Source: Agarilytica sp045430345 (GTDB taxonomy: Bacteria > Pseudomonadota > Gammaproteobacteria > Pseudomonadales > Cellvibrionaceae). From it: a stretch of DNA of 64,000 bases. A program made the translations under genes and the position numbers. Under the pieces are notes generated by a model. The model ran no database searches. It worked only from the letters and a program-made list of their open reading frames with translations, and was not told the DNA's origin. Shown piece after piece: positions 48,464-57,714 of the stretch. The first letter of the stretch is position 1, and each line of letters starts with the position of its first letter. The DNA lies in the NCBI GenBank assembly GCA_045430345.1, contig JAILXT010000001.1, positions 558,001 to 622,000 on the forward strand. Direction: 5' to 3'.

Positions 48464-49972
48464 ATGGGTCCAGAAATATTTAAGTATCTTCTACTTGTTA
48501 CCTTTATTGGTTTAACGTTTTGGCTTTCCTGGATAGGAATGCAAAAGGCAAAAAGCATTAAAGGTTTTGCTATCGGTAATAAAGATATGAGTCCTGTACT
48601 CGTTGGGATTACTATGGCGTCGTCTACTGCGAGTACGGCGCTTTTCGTTATTAACCCCGGTTTTGTATATCAGCATGGGGTTTCCGCTTATCTGCATTTC
48701 ACCTTTGCTGCATTAGGGAGTTTTGCCGCACTGCTTGTTTTAACAAAAAAGTTTAGGAAAAGTGGCGATACGATGGGGTCTATAACGATTCCTGGGTGGA
48801 TATATGACCGATACAAGCATCGTGGTTTAAGTTTGTTTTTTGCCTTAACCAACTTATTGATGATTTCTTTTGTCGTCTTGATTCTTGTCGGTAGTTCGTT
48901 GTTGCTGAGTGTTCAATTTCCGATCTCCCCTAAGGCTGCGTTAGTCTGTTGTTTGTTCTTTGTGTTTTCATATGTGCTCATGGGAGGGGTGTACGCTCAC
49001 GCATATACTAATGCCTTCCAAGGGGTGATGATGTTCGTGATCGCTATCTTCCTGTTTTTCCAGGGGTGGAAGTATTTTGATGGTGATATTTTTGGCAGTT
49101 TGGCGGGTGTTAGTGAGCATTACGCAAGCGTGTTTAATCCTGAATCTTTGCTGTATCCCTCGCTTCCGAATTCCCTTTTATATGCTGATTTTGTATCGGT
49201 CTTCCTTGCGTCATTTGTGGTGACGTTTGCGTTAATGCTTCAGCCTCATATCTTAACAAAAGTACTGTATTTGAAGGATGATAAGCAGGTCACCAAGTTT
49301 ATAGGAACGAGTGTCGTCGTAGGTGGAGCCTATACTTTAGTCCTGTTTATCGGGTTTTATGCGCAGCTTTCAGGTGTTGAGGTCGCCCGTCAGGATATGG
49401 TGGTACCGACTTATCTTTACCAAGAGTTTTCTACGGGTACCTTTGGCCCTTACATTTCATCGTTTATTACCGTTACCTTACTTGCTGCTGGTTTGAGTAC
49501 ACTTGATGGAATTTTGGTCTCGCTTTCGGCAATGACCGTGAATGATATTTATCATCCTTTTGCAAAGCCTGAGTCACCGGAAGTATATGCGCGAAGAGGT
49601 TTGATGTTGTCTAGGCTTGTACTCGTTGGCATAGGGCTAGTGGCTTTGGTCATCGCGTGGAATCCTCCAGTGCTCGTGGGGATCTTTGCTCAGCAAGGCA
49701 TCTATGCTTTGGCGGCGGCCAGCCTGGTGCCAATCTTAATGGGTGTGATTGGCCCGAAAGGCGTTCATGTTTACTGGATTTTTGCTTGTGCGGTAATAGG
49801 CTTGTTTGGGCATCTGATACTGAATTTGTCGGGCATTATATTCAACCCGGCAGTGTCTAGTACTTATGCGATATTCGCTTCCGCCTTTATTTATGTGCTG
49901 GGCTATATTCATGCACGTTTTATTGCGAAAACGCTTGTACCTGCCGAGGTGGCAGTAGAGCCTCAAGCGTAG
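48464..49972 (+). CDS. Sodium:solute symporter (SSS family)
   Basis: The 502-residue product has about 13 membrane segments and SSS signatures: GLTFWLSWIGMQKAKSIKGF, FAIGNKDMSPVLVGITMASS, FVFSYVLMGGVYAHAYTNAF, and SFITVTLLAAGLSTLDGILV with the Na2-site Ser/Thr. It is of the panF/putP-like type with unknown substrate. A lone gene with its own promoter region; no enzyme operon suggests the substrate. Confidence 0.88.
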   Translation: MGPEIFKYLLLVTFIGLTFWLSWIGMQKAKSIKGFAIGNKDMSPVLVGITMASSTASTALFVINPGFVYQHGVSAYLHFTFAALGSFAALLVLTKKFRKSGDTMGSITIPGWIYDRYKHRGLSLFFALTNLLMISFVVLILVGSSLLLSVQFPISPKAALVCCLFFVFSYVLMGGVYAHAYTNAFQGVMMFVIAIFLFFQGWKYFDGDIFGSLAGVSEHYASVFNPESLLYPSLPNSLLYADFVSVFLASFVVTFALMLQPHILTKVLYLKDDKQVTKFIGTSVVVGGAYTLVLFIGFYAQLSGVEVARQDMVVPTYLYQEFSTGTFGPYISSFITVTLLAAGLSTLDGILVSLSAMTVNDIYHPFAKPESPEVYARRGLMLSRLVLVGIGLVALVIAWNPPVLVGIFAQQGIYALAAASLVPILMGVIGPKGVHVYWIFACAVIGLFGHLILNLSGIIFNPAVSSTYAIFASAFIYVLGYIHARFIAKTLVPAEVAVEPQA

Positions 49973-50153
49973 CGCTCGCTCATAAGGTCGTCCCATGTAT
50001 GTTGATCTTACATGGGGCGCACTGATTGGGGGACATTTGTATTATTGTATGGCGCTGTCTATGGAGCCTAGCGGGCGCTAGGTCTCTTAACTTCTGCTTT
50101 CTGCGAAGCGACTTTATATATGAATTGAAGGGAGGGAACGTTAAAGGGGAGAC

Positions 50154-50480
50154 CTATACGTTCTCAAATACGCGCTTTTTCTTGACGATCACATTAGGTA
50201 CTTTTTTCTGGACTGTTGGCTCAACGATGCCTTCAGTAGAGTAGAAGCGAGCTCCGTTCGAGACTTTCTGTTCTATCTCGCGCTCTTGTTCTGTTGGTGG
50301 CGTTGCTGCGATCTGCTTTTCTTGCTGAATACGGCGGTATATCTCTTCTCGGTGTATCGCCACTTCTTTCGGCGCGTCAGCACCGATTCTTACTTGGTTA
50401 CCTTGCACGCCAAGCACCATTAGGGAAACATCATCACCGATTCGTAATGTCTCACCAATACGACGTGTCAATATGAGCAT
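50154..50480 (-). CDS. csrA: CsrA/RsmA global regulator with a long C-terminal extension
   Basis: Residues 1 to about 55 are a complete CsrA: MLILTRRIGETLRIGDDVSL, VLGVQGNQVRIGADAP, EVAIHREEIYRRIQ with Arg at the RNA-binding position. Usual CsrA proteins are about 60 residues; this one has 108, with an extra Glu/Gln-rich segment and a basic, Val/Lys-rich end (PTVQKKVPNVIVKKKRVFEN). It binds GGA motifs in mRNA leaders. The extension may change dimer partners or RNA affinity. It is convergent with the symporter gene. Confidence 0.9.
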   Translation of the reverse strand: MLILTRRIGETLRIGDDVSLMVLGVQGNQVRIGADAPKEVAIHREEIYRRIQQEKQIAATPPTEQEREIEQKVSNGARFYSTEGIVEPTVQKKVPNVIVKKKRVFENV

Positions 50481-50805
50481 CTATTTTTCCTTTGTATATT
50501 TAGCCTAGTGTTAGAGGCCGGCATTGTGCATATCGTGTAGAAAATAGTCAAACGATTTGATCGATTGTGGGATTTTTGGCATAAAAATCTCGTAAAAAAT
50601 TGAGATTATGTGGCGCTTGTCCTGTTTCTTGACGTTAATTAACCGGTCAATTTATGGGATCTTAGTCTTAAAATGAAAATTGCGAAAATACCGGCCATAA
50701 TTACGGTAGATTACATAGCTTCGGCGCAGATCGGTGATCGCCTGACATGGGCTTTCGGCCTCTTTCGCAACATAAACACATTCTTCTATCGACCTAGGGC
50801 AAGGT
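50481..50805. other. 325-bp divergent intergenic region (csrA / FHA gene)
   Basis: It must contain the csrA promoter on the minus strand and that of the FHA gene on the plus strand. It is AT-rich from 50530 to 50700 (runs of AAAAATC and TTAATTAACCGG). I see no repeat, RNA gene or convincing promoter hexamer pair. Confidence 0.4.
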
Positions 50806-51654
50806 ATGAGCAGTAATTTTAAACTCAAGCGGATTAGCGATGGAGAGGAGTTTGACCTGAGTGAAACTTCTTTGCTCGTCGGCCGCAGCGACTCGTGCGA
50901 TATTCAGGTGATGGAAGGGCACCCATCACGGGAGCACGCGCGGGTAATGGAGCGTAACGGGTCCGTGCTTGTACAGGATCTACATTCGACCAATGGCACA
51001 TTCGTCAATAATAAGCGTATTGAGGTTGATGCAGTGCTACAGCTGGGTGATGTGGTTAAGTTTGGTGACGAAGCGTTTAGCGTGCAATCTCTTACTGCTC
51101 CTGAGGCAACGGTGATGATGCGCTCTCTCGGTGTTGGCGCGGGTCAAAGTGCTATGGTCATTGATGATGACGAGGACGACGAAGACGACGAGGACTCAAC
51201 CAGTTTATTAGAGATGTATGCGATGCCTCCCGGGTGGGATGATGGAGCGAGCTTTAAAGGCGTTATTGGTAAGCTGGATGAAAAGAAAAAGACGGCAATC
51301 AATCGCTATATAGAAAAGTTTAACCGCGAGCTGAAAGGCCGCGTTGGTATATTTCTTATCTTTTTCTCCGAGGATAATCTGCCGATATTCAAGAGTGTTC
51401 TTGTTACCCCGGGCAAGCAATCCTGGAATTTTGGTCGAAGTGAAGCCTGTGATGTGTGTATTGCAGACCCCTGTGTTTCGAAGCATCACGCGGATATTCA
51501 CTATAAAAAGGGACAGTGGTCAATTGTGGACAATAACTCGAAGAACGGCCTGGTTGCGAAAGGGATGAAGGCAAGTGAAATCCCGCTAGAGGATAACGCT
51601 ACTTTCGAGATTAGCTCCCTCGAAGTGCTCGTGAGTTTTGTGAAGGATAGTTAG
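50806..51654 (+). CDS. Protein with two FHA domains
   Basis: The 282-residue product has an FHA domain at each end: LLVGRSDSCDIQV, HPSREHARV and STNGTFVNN in the first (about 20-75), and WNFGRSEACDVCIADPCVSK followed by HHADIHY and NSKNGL in the second (about 200-260). Between them lie an acidic stretch (DDDEDDEDDED, about 120-130) and a helical linker. It binds phosphothreonine peptides, so Ser/Thr-kinase signalling is implied; no kinase gene is in the window. GGGCAAGGT precedes the ATG. Confidence 0.88.
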   Translation: MSSNFKLKRISDGEEFDLSETSLLVGRSDSCDIQVMEGHPSREHARVMERNGSVLVQDLHSTNGTFVNNKRIEVDAVLQLGDVVKFGDEAFSVQSLTAPEATVMMRSLGVGAGQSAMVIDDDEDDEDDEDSTSLLEMYAMPPGWDDGASFKGVIGKLDEKKKTAINRYIEKFNRELKGRVGIFLIFFSEDNLPIFKSVLVTPGKQSWNFGRSEACDVCIADPCVSKHHADIHYKKGQWSIVDNNSKNGLVAKGMKASEIPLEDNATFEISSLEVLVSFVKDS

Positions 51655-51867
51655 AGTTTAGCGAGGATTTGGTCGCGTCAGTACTCACAGGGTGGGCACC
51701 GACGCTGGGCTGAAAGCCTTGGATGGAGAGTCTATGGTATGTTGTTTCTTGCGACAACAGCCAATTTGGAATAGGTAGGGCAGTCAGTCTTACTCCACGC
51801 TATATGCCGATTTCATTGTCTGTTGTAAATTCTAGGTATTACTCGTAAGTGTTTGATTAATAGGGTC

Positions 51868-52155
51868 TTATCGTTTTTTTATGACGCTATGGATTACATG
51901 GTTAGCTTCAAAATATACCGTAAAATCTTCATATTCCCAGTAATAAATCGGTGGGTTACCGTTGGGTCCATGAGTACTGTTTGGTGAGCCAAACTGGGCT
52001 TCGACTTGGTCTTTCGTTTGGCCTTTTTTTGGGGTAACACCGCTATAACTACTTTGGCCAACGGGTACCCGGATCGATTCAGCATAAAGTGGTGTGGATA
52101 TCGTTGCTGCTGAAAATGAAAGCGTCAGGAATAGTGCGGATACGACTTTTTTCAT
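51868..52155 (-). CDS. Small exported BamE/SmpA-like protein
   Basis: The 95-residue product has a signal peptide (MKKVVSALFLTLSFSAATIS, cleavage near LYA-ES) and a small alpha/beta domain with the KKGQTKDQVEAQFGSPNSTH motif typical of BamE-like folds. It ends WEYEDFTVYFEANHVIHSVI. A periplasmic role is expected; which process is unknown. It is followed, after 18 bp, by the leftward PilZ gene, which lies upstream on the same strand, so both may be co-transcribed. Confidence 0.78.
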   Translation of the reverse strand: MKKVVSALFLTLSFSAATISTPLYAESIRVPVGQSSYSGVTPKKGQTKDQVEAQFGSPNSTHGPNGNPPIYYWEYEDFTVYFEANHVIHSVIKKR

Positions 52156-52173
52156 GAAGGGGTCCTGTTGAAG

Positions 52174-52800
52174 TTATTGGCTCAGCTTTTTCTTTTTGCG
52201 GTGGTTTACTTGCGCTTTGAGTATTTGTCGCGATATCTCTTGCCGATCAACATCGGTCAAACGATGAAATTTGGCCGCAATCTGGTGTTGATCGTCTTTG
52301 ATATCGCAGCGCAATACTTTAGCAAAAGTGATGACAGGAGAATAGCTAGGGAGAAAAATCAGCCGTACCGAGATATAGCTTCCTTTATAGATAGGGCGGT
52401 CACTTAAAAAAGCGAGCCCGTCTTCACTAAGATTTATACGCGTTGTGGGTTTGCTGTTTGCATTGGCATCTTGAGCAAATAGAGTATGACGCGCGATCAG
52501 GTCAATTTTACTGCTGAGTGTTTGTAGGTAGTCACCCAGTAAACGGTTTTTCTCGGTAAGTAGACGCAGAGTTTGAATGTTGTCTTTGTCTAGCCGTCGC
52601 AGCTCTTCGATAAGGCTAAGGGATACAGCATCTTCGAACTCGTTTTCAGCTTTATCGTGTTCTGCGCTGAAAGATTCTGCGGGTTTAAAGTCGAAGATGA
52701 CATCTTGGCTAACACGAAAAAAATCCCGTTTATCAGGCCCATTTACCGGTTTTGATGCGGGTTTGCTCATAATCTCATCGATACGTTTTTCCGTTGTCAC
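52174..52800 (-). CDS. PilZ c-di-GMP receptor with inserted coiled coil
   Basis: The 208-residue product carries the two c-di-GMP motifs RxxxR (Arg25-Arg29 in KRDFFR) and NxSxxG (Asn123-Gly128). They are almost 95 residues apart, because a long helical, heptad-like segment (LIEELRRLDKDNIQTLRLLT) is inserted. This resembles the tetrameric PilZ type seen in Xanthomonas XC_6012, but with the ligand motifs intact. In Pseudomonas a PilZ gene holds the same position before lolC. It is divergent from lolC. Confidence 0.85.
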   Translation of the reverse strand: MTTEKRIDEIMSKPASKPVNGPDKRDFFRVSQDVIFDFKPAESFSAEHDKAENEFEDAVSLSLIEELRRLDKDNIQTLRLLTEKNRLLGDYLQTLSSKIDLIARHTLFAQDANANSKPTTRINLSEDGLAFLSDRPIYKGSYISVRLIFLPSYSPVITFAKVLRCDIKDDQHQIAAKFHRLTDVDRQEISRQILKAQVNHRKKKKLSQ

Positions 52801-52863
52801 CTACATCATAGATCACTCAGATAGTTCTTGTCCCGTTTTCGTTTCTCCTGTTTAATCTGCGCC

Positions 52864-54108
52864 ATGCAGTACTCTGTCCCCTGGTTTATTGGTCTTCGCT
52901 ACATTCGCTCTAAACGGCGCAATGGCTATATTGCGTTCGTCAGTCTTTTCGCGTTACTGGGCATGTTGCTAGGCGTATTTGCCTTGATCGTTGTACTGTC
53001 TGTAATGAATGGTTTTGATCATGAACTGAAAAGCCGAATACTGCGTGTGATTCCTCATGGGTTTTTAACAACAGAAACACCTTTAGAGAATTGGCGTGGT
53101 CTTGCTGAGCAAATTACCTCAGAGGAAGGGTTGCAAGGCAGTGCGCCTTATATAGAAGGCAAAGGCTTGATCGGTTATGGCCGCGCAGTTCGTGGCGTGG
53201 AAATTCAAGGTATCGACCCATCATCTGAGGCCGCCGTTTCTGAGTTGCACGACAATATGCTGGTCGGTCAGTTAGATAACCTCCATCCGGGAGAGTATGG
53301 GATTATTCTCGGCAGTATTATCGCTCGCCACTTGGGTGTTACCACGGAAGACAAAGTCTCTTTAACGCTGCCTGTTATGTCTATTACACCTGCGGGTATA
53401 TTTCCTCGCAGTAAGCGATTTACGGTAGTGGGGGTGTTTGAGGTGGGGGCTCAGGTTGACCAGAGCTTAGTTATGATTAATCTCCATGATGCTCAAAAAT
53501 TGTTTCGTATGCCTGAGCAGGTACACGGGCTTCGATTGAAATTTGATGATTTGTATCGAGCGCCCGACGCAGTGAGCTCCATACAAGCGCGTTTGGGCGA
53601 GGGTTATGTCGCAAAAGATTGGAGTCAGACCCAGGGCAGTTTGTTTCAAGCTGTAAAAATGGAAAAGACCGTGGTGGGTATTATGTTGGGCGTAATTATC
53701 GCAATTGCCGCTTTTAATATCGTCACAAGTTTGATCATGATGGTGACTGAAAAACGCTCGGACATAGCGGTACTGAGAACCCTGGGAATGACGCGCCAAG
53801 ACATTATTAAGATTTTTATGGTGCAAGGAACGGCAATGGGCTTAGTGGGTATTTTGATCGGTGCCGTCTCTGGCGTTGTCGTTGCACATTACCTTTCCGA
53901 TATTATGGGAGTGCTTGAATCTCTGATGGGCTTCCAAGTGTTTGATCAAAATGTTTACTTCGTGAGTTATTTACCTTCTGTTTGGCGCTTGGAAGATACG
54001 TTGATTACTTGCGGGTTTGCTGTCGTGGTGTCGTTTCTTGCGACCATCTATCCGTCTTATCGCGCGGCCGCTATCGAGCCTGCTGAAGCCCTACGTTACG
54101 ATTTATAA
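52864..54108 (+). CDS. lolC: Lipoprotein-releasing system permease LolC
   Basis: From the ATG at 52864 the product is 414 residues; the longer reading from 52828 adds an unlikely peptide. It has the LolC/E fold: a first membrane helix after FIGLRYIRSKRRNGYIAFVS, a periplasmic domain of about 220 residues, and three C-terminal membrane segments (VGIMLGVIIAIAAFNIVTSL...). With LolD and LolE it extracts outer-membrane lipoproteins from the inner membrane and hands them to LolA. lolD follows 6 bp later. Confidence 0.9.
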   Translation: MQYSVPWFIGLRYIRSKRRNGYIAFVSLFALLGMLLGVFALIVVLSVMNGFDHELKSRILRVIPHGFLTTETPLENWRGLAEQITSEEGLQGSAPYIEGKGLIGYGRAVRGVEIQGIDPSSEAAVSELHDNMLVGQLDNLHPGEYGIILGSIIARHLGVTTEDKVSLTLPVMSITPAGIFPRSKRFTVVGVFEVGAQVDQSLVMINLHDAQKLFRMPEQVHGLRLKFDDLYRAPDAVSSIQARLGEGYVAKDWSQTQGSLFQAVKMEKTVVGIMLGVIIAIAAFNIVTSLIMMVTEKRSDIAVLRTLGMTRQDIIKIFMVQGTAMGLVGILIGAVSGVVVAHYLSDIMGVLESLMGFQVFDQNVYFVSYLPSVWRLEDTLITCGFAVVVSFLATIYPSYRAAAIEPAEALRYDL

Positions 54109-54114
54109 AAACCT

Positions 54115-54807
54115 ATGAATAAAGATTTCATTCTTACATGTACCGATGTAACGAAAACCTATGATGAAGGCCCTCAGCCCGTTGATGTGTTAAAGGGCGT
54201 GAATTTCCAGCTTGAGAAATCGCAACGTGTCGCGATTGTAGGCACCTCTGGTAGCGGGAAAAGTACATTGCTTAACGTGCTTGGTGGTTTAGATACGGCA
54301 ACCAGCGGAGATGTTATTGTTGATGGAAAGTCATTCTCCACACTCAATGAAAACCAACGTGGAAATGTGCGAAACCAAACAATGGGTTTTGTATATCAAT
54401 TTCATCATTTACTGCCAGAATTTACAGCGCAGGAAAATGTGATGATGCCGCTGCTTATTGCTGGGCGAGATAAAAAAACAGCGAATAAACTGGCTTTTTC
54501 TTGTTTGCAAAAAGTGGGGTTGGAAGCCCGCTCTCACCATAAACCTTCAGAACTTTCCGGCGGTGAACGTCAACGTGTCGCGATAGCAAGAGCCTTAGTG
54601 AATGACCCTGCATGCGTTTTAATGGATGAACCCACGGGGAATTTGGATAAAGGCAATGCTTCTGCGATAGAGGCGCTTATGCTGGCGTTAAGTGAAAGCT
54701 TATCCACAAGTTTTGTTGTGGTAACCCATGATGAACATCTCGCCTTTACAATGGATACCGTGTACGAATTGTCTGACGGTATTCTTGTGGAAAAAACAGC
54801 ACCATGA
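54115..54807 (+). CDS. lolD: Lipoprotein-releasing system ATPase LolD
   Basis: The 230-residue product is a complete ABC ATPase: Walker A GTSGSGKST near 42-50, Q-loop, signature LSGGERQRVAIARAL, Walker B CVLMDEPTGNLD and the H-loop THDEHLAF. It is MacB/LolD-type by the LNENQRGNVRNQTMGFVYQF segment. It powers LolCE. The stop overlaps the LolE start. Confidence 0.95.
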   Translation: MNKDFILTCTDVTKTYDEGPQPVDVLKGVNFQLEKSQRVAIVGTSGSGKSTLLNVLGGLDTATSGDVIVDGKSFSTLNENQRGNVRNQTMGFVYQFHHLLPEFTAQENVMMPLLIAGRDKKTANKLAFSCLQKVGLEARSHHKPSELSGGERQRVAIARALVNDPACVLMDEPTGNLDKGNASAIEALMLALSESLSTSFVVVTHDEHLAFTMDTVYELSDGILVEKTAP

Positions 54808-56033
54808 ATCTGTCCTCCTTTATCGGGTTACGTTATACCGGCGCAAAAAGGACATCTCGTTCGGTGTCGTTCTTGGCTGGGGTATCGATGACGGGCCTGG
54901 CTGTGGGGGTGGCCTTACTGATTCTCGTATTATCCGTGATGAATGGGTTTGATCGGGAATTACGACAACGCATTTTGGGACTTGTGCCTCAGGCGGCTAT
55001 TTATCATCGTCAAGGTGTTGGTGACTGGAAAGCGCTGCAATCACTGATCAACAAACACGAAGGGGTAGAAGGGGTTGCGCCCTTCGTGCAACTGGATGGC
55101 TTGGTGAGCCATAAAGGCGAATCGATGTTTGTCGCTTTGTATGGTTTCGATCCGGAAGCTGAGCGAAGTGTCTCGCTTATTAATGACTATGTTTTACCGG
55201 AAATGCAGCAACGTATAACGGCGGGCGAAGCGATTATTTTGTTAGGAAAAAATGTTGCACAAAAGATGGGGGTGAAGGTTTCAGATAAAATAATGGTGAT
55301 CGTTCCCGATAAAAGCCGGTCTACACGAACACCAAAAATAGCATATTTTACTGTTGGTCAAATTATCGAATCTAAAACCGAGCTAGATGCGAGCTTGGCA
55401 TTAACCTCTTTATCCCAAGCGTCGAAGCTTTCCGGGAGTGACGGGCGTGTTACGGGGGTTAGGCTCAAATTGACTGATTTGTTTGCCGCACCACAAGTTG
55501 TGTATGACGTTGTACAGCAGCTAGATTCCGGGTATTACAGTAGTAATTGGACGCGTACGCATTGGAATTTGTACCAAGCCATACAAATGTCAAAAAACCT
55601 CGTGGGTTTGTTGATGTCGTTAATCGTAGCAATAGCTGCGTTTAATGTTGTTTCGACCTTAGTGCTCGTCGTCATTGATAAGCAGAGTGACATTGCCATC
55701 TTGCGCACATTGGGTATTAGCGGTCGCGGCATTATGGGTATTTTCGTGGTGATGGGCTCAACGATTGGTCTTATTGGGACGGGCTTGGGTATTGTTGCGG
55801 GTTGTTTACTTTCCTTTGTGGCGCAAGATTTTGTCGCACTTGTTGAATCGGTATTTCACTTTCAGTTTCTTCAATCTGATGTGTACCCACTCACGTATTT
55901 GCCAACCGAGATTAGAGCTGCGGATATTATTTCAGTCATGCTTACAGCACTTGGAATGAGTTTGGTGGCGACGCTATTTCCCGCGTGGAAAGCTTCACGA
56001 GTTCAGCCTGCAGTCGCACTCCGTTACGAATAG
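54804..56033 (+). CDS. lolE: Lipoprotein-releasing system permease LolE
   Basis: The 409-residue product is a paralogue of LolC: FIGLRYTGAKRTSRSVSFLA, VSMTGLAVGVALLILVLSVM, the periplasmic core and the same three C-terminal segments, ending AWKASRVQPAVALRYE. It overlaps lolD by 4 nt, so all three Lol genes are in one operon. A 2.4-kb insertion of an esterase and a LuxR gene follows before the next syntenic gene (DUF2062). Confidence 0.92.
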   Translation: MNLSSFIGLRYTGAKRTSRSVSFLAGVSMTGLAVGVALLILVLSVMNGFDRELRQRILGLVPQAAIYHRQGVGDWKALQSLINKHEGVEGVAPFVQLDGLVSHKGESMFVALYGFDPEAERSVSLINDYVLPEMQQRITAGEAIILLGKNVAQKMGVKVSDKIMVIVPDKSRSTRTPKIAYFTVGQIIESKTELDASLALTSLSQASKLSGSDGRVTGVRLKLTDLFAAPQVVYDVVQQLDSGYYSSNWTRTHWNLYQAIQMSKNLVGLLMSLIVAIAAFNVVSTLVLVVIDKQSDIAILRTLGISGRGIMGIFVVMGSTIGLIGTGLGIVAGCLLSFVAQDFVALVESVFHFQFLQSDVYPLTYLPTEIRAADIISVMLTALGMSLVATLFPAWKASRVQPAVALRYE

Positions 56034-56197
56034 ATTTGGTTGGCTTTTATCTGAGTGTGGACTTGGAGCCGTATTCGGCGTGTTAGTCCTTTCGTAAAGC
56101 CCTTTTTCTTTTTTATACTCATGTTAGACAAAAGTCGTGGTCTTTTATTTCTTGCTTAGAGTCGGCGGGAAGGTAGAAGAGGGATAAAGTTTATTTG

Positions 56198-56227
56198 AAA
56201 AACCGAGGGGCAATAGATACCCCTCGG
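56198..56227 (-). terminator. Terminator of the secreted esterase gene
   Basis: On the minus strand CCGAGGGG (56227-56220) and CCCCTCGG (56210-56203) form an 8-bp stem with a 9-nt loop, followed by TTTTT (56202-56198). It lies 31 bp behind the esterase stop. Confidence 0.85.
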
Positions 56228-56257
56228 TGATGCTATTTACAAAGAATGTTATTTAAC

Positions 56258-57379
56258 TTAAGGACACGAAGACGCTTTAACAAAGTAGCCTGCACTCGTT
56301 TCTTTTAATCGAACACGATCTCCTGGGTATCCTAACCACTGATAAGATCCTCTGGCTGAATAGTTTTCCCATGGTGGATTACCATTACGAATCGCTCTGC
56401 CAGCATTGTAGTGGTTTAGGTTAGTTGTTCTTCCGCAGTAAAGACCACTGGGAGGAGGGGTTGCTGTTGGCGTGGGTGTTGGCGTAGCTCCGCCACCGCC
56501 GCCTGGATTACAGCTGCCGCCAGCACGTCTGTTGTTTTTACATAACCAGTCGGTAAGCCCGTTGGGGTAGTTGTAACCAGAGTTTTTAATGTATGAACCA
56601 CCGGGGCCGCCACCTGCTGGCCATTCATGACCTAAACCGTTGACCTTTTTATTCCAGCCAAGTGGATTACCAACCGCCTTCATTACATCAACGTTAAGTT
56701 GGCTGTAGCCTTGCGCGACAAGGTAGTCTGATGAGCCATATACGGCAGAAGTGATTTGTGTTGAAAAGTGACTTTTCCTGCTGCCTGCCCAGTTGTTACA
56801 TAGGTTTTTGGCGGAGTTTAAATTGGTTTGTACTGAACCAATTTGGCTGCTCGAAGTGCCGATCGTTGGGCCGGCGTTAATACCAAGTCCAGCGAATACG
56901 TCTGGCGCTAGACAACCAACAACCATTGATTGAGATGCACCGGACGAAAGGCCGCTAATATAAACTTGTTTAGAATCGATATTAAGAGAGCCGCGATTTT
57001 TCAAGGTGTTGGCTAGGCCAATAAGGTTGTCGTTGTATTTGTTACTACGGGACTGGCTTGTGCCGTAATAATCCCAGCAACCTGCAATGACTCCACCGCC
57101 AGGTACGCCAGGAATAGCAACGACCATACCGTATTTGTCGGCAGTACTTTTCCAGTTCCCGCCATTTTTAAGGTCTGAGTTTGTCTGAGCACACCCGTGA
57201 AGGTTGATCATTAACGCGCGCTTACCATTTCGGGCAGGGCTCGTTGTCGGCGTGTAGACATAGACTGTCATACCATTCAGGCTTTCGGTTTTCCAACTTC
57301 CTGCGAACGAGAAAGTGGATAGTGCAAGTAGCGTTGGGGCGATAATGCCCAGCACAAGCGTTTTTATCGTTTTTTTCAT
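56258..57379 (-). CDS. Secreted PHB-depolymerase/CE1-like esterase
   Basis: The 373-residue product has a signal peptide (about 1-26) and a type-II PHB depolymerase-like catalytic domain: INLHGCAQTNSDL, nucleophile GLSSGAS (Ser near 147), Asp in AVYGSSDYLV and His in NGLGHEWPAGG. A Gly-rich PTPTPTATPPPSG linker (about 295-312) leads to a C-terminal domain of about 60 residues with GYPGDRVRLKETSAG and two Cys. Its role is extracellular ester cleavage (polyester or acetylated/feruloylated polysaccharide). Confidence 0.83.
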   Translation of the reverse strand: MKKTIKTLVLGIIAPTLLALSTFSFAGSWKTESLNGMTVYVYTPTTSPARNGKRALMINLHGCAQTNSDLKNGGNWKSTADKYGMVVAIPGVPGGGVIAGCWDYYGTSQSRSNKYNDNLIGLANTLKNRGSLNIDSKQVYISGLSSGASQSMVVGCLAPDVFAGLGINAGPTIGTSSSQIGSVQTNLNSAKNLCNNWAGSRKSHFSTQITSAVYGSSDYLVAQGYSQLNVDVMKAVGNPLGWNKKVNGLGHEWPAGGGPGGSYIKNSGYNYPNGLTDWLCKNNRRAGGSCNPGGGGGATPTPTPTATPPPSGLYCGRTTNLNHYNAGRAIRNGNPPWENYSARGSYQWLGYPGDRVRLKETSAGYFVKASSCP

Positions 57380-57714
57380 CTTGTAGCTCCGTTATTGATT
57401 ATTATTATCTGGCTATTGCTTAGAGTGTTCACCAGGCCATCTACCATAGGAGTAAAGTTGATCTGAGCATATCCCCTGACTAGGGGATATGCTCAGATCT
57501 GTGGAATGCGGCAAAACGGGAAAAGGTTCACGCTGAGTTAACGATAGCGTGCTAGAGTTAGCAGCATATACGTGATTAATAATAAAAATATATCTCGCTA
57601 TTTTTCCTCTATTTTGTTTTTAGAATTTTTCCTTTTAAAAAGGATCTCTTCTAGGACGTAAATGGTAGGTTACCTAAAGAATGGCAGCTAAATTATAATA
57701 ATAAGGTATCACCT
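57380..57714. other. 335-bp divergent intergenic region with a long perfect hairpin
   Basis: Between the esterase (-) and LuxR-type gene (+). It contains the 40-nt perfect inverted repeat described separately, an AT-rich stretch (57580-57650) and an AAGGT ribosome-binding site for the LuxR gene. Both promoters must lie here. Confidence 0.5.
57460..57499. repeat. 40-nt perfect inverted repeat (18-bp stem, 4-nt loop)
   Basis: GATCTGAGCATATCCCCT (57460-57477) pairs perfectly with 57482-57499 around GACT. It has no T-run on either side and is not a classical terminator. It stands about 81 bp before the esterase start on the minus strand and 215 bp before the LuxR start. Confidence 0.85.

Noticed and set aside
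49992..50082. Two inverted repeats behind the symporter and csrA genes
   Set aside because: Stems of 7-8 bp without T-runs; they could be weak terminators but cannot be separated from chance.
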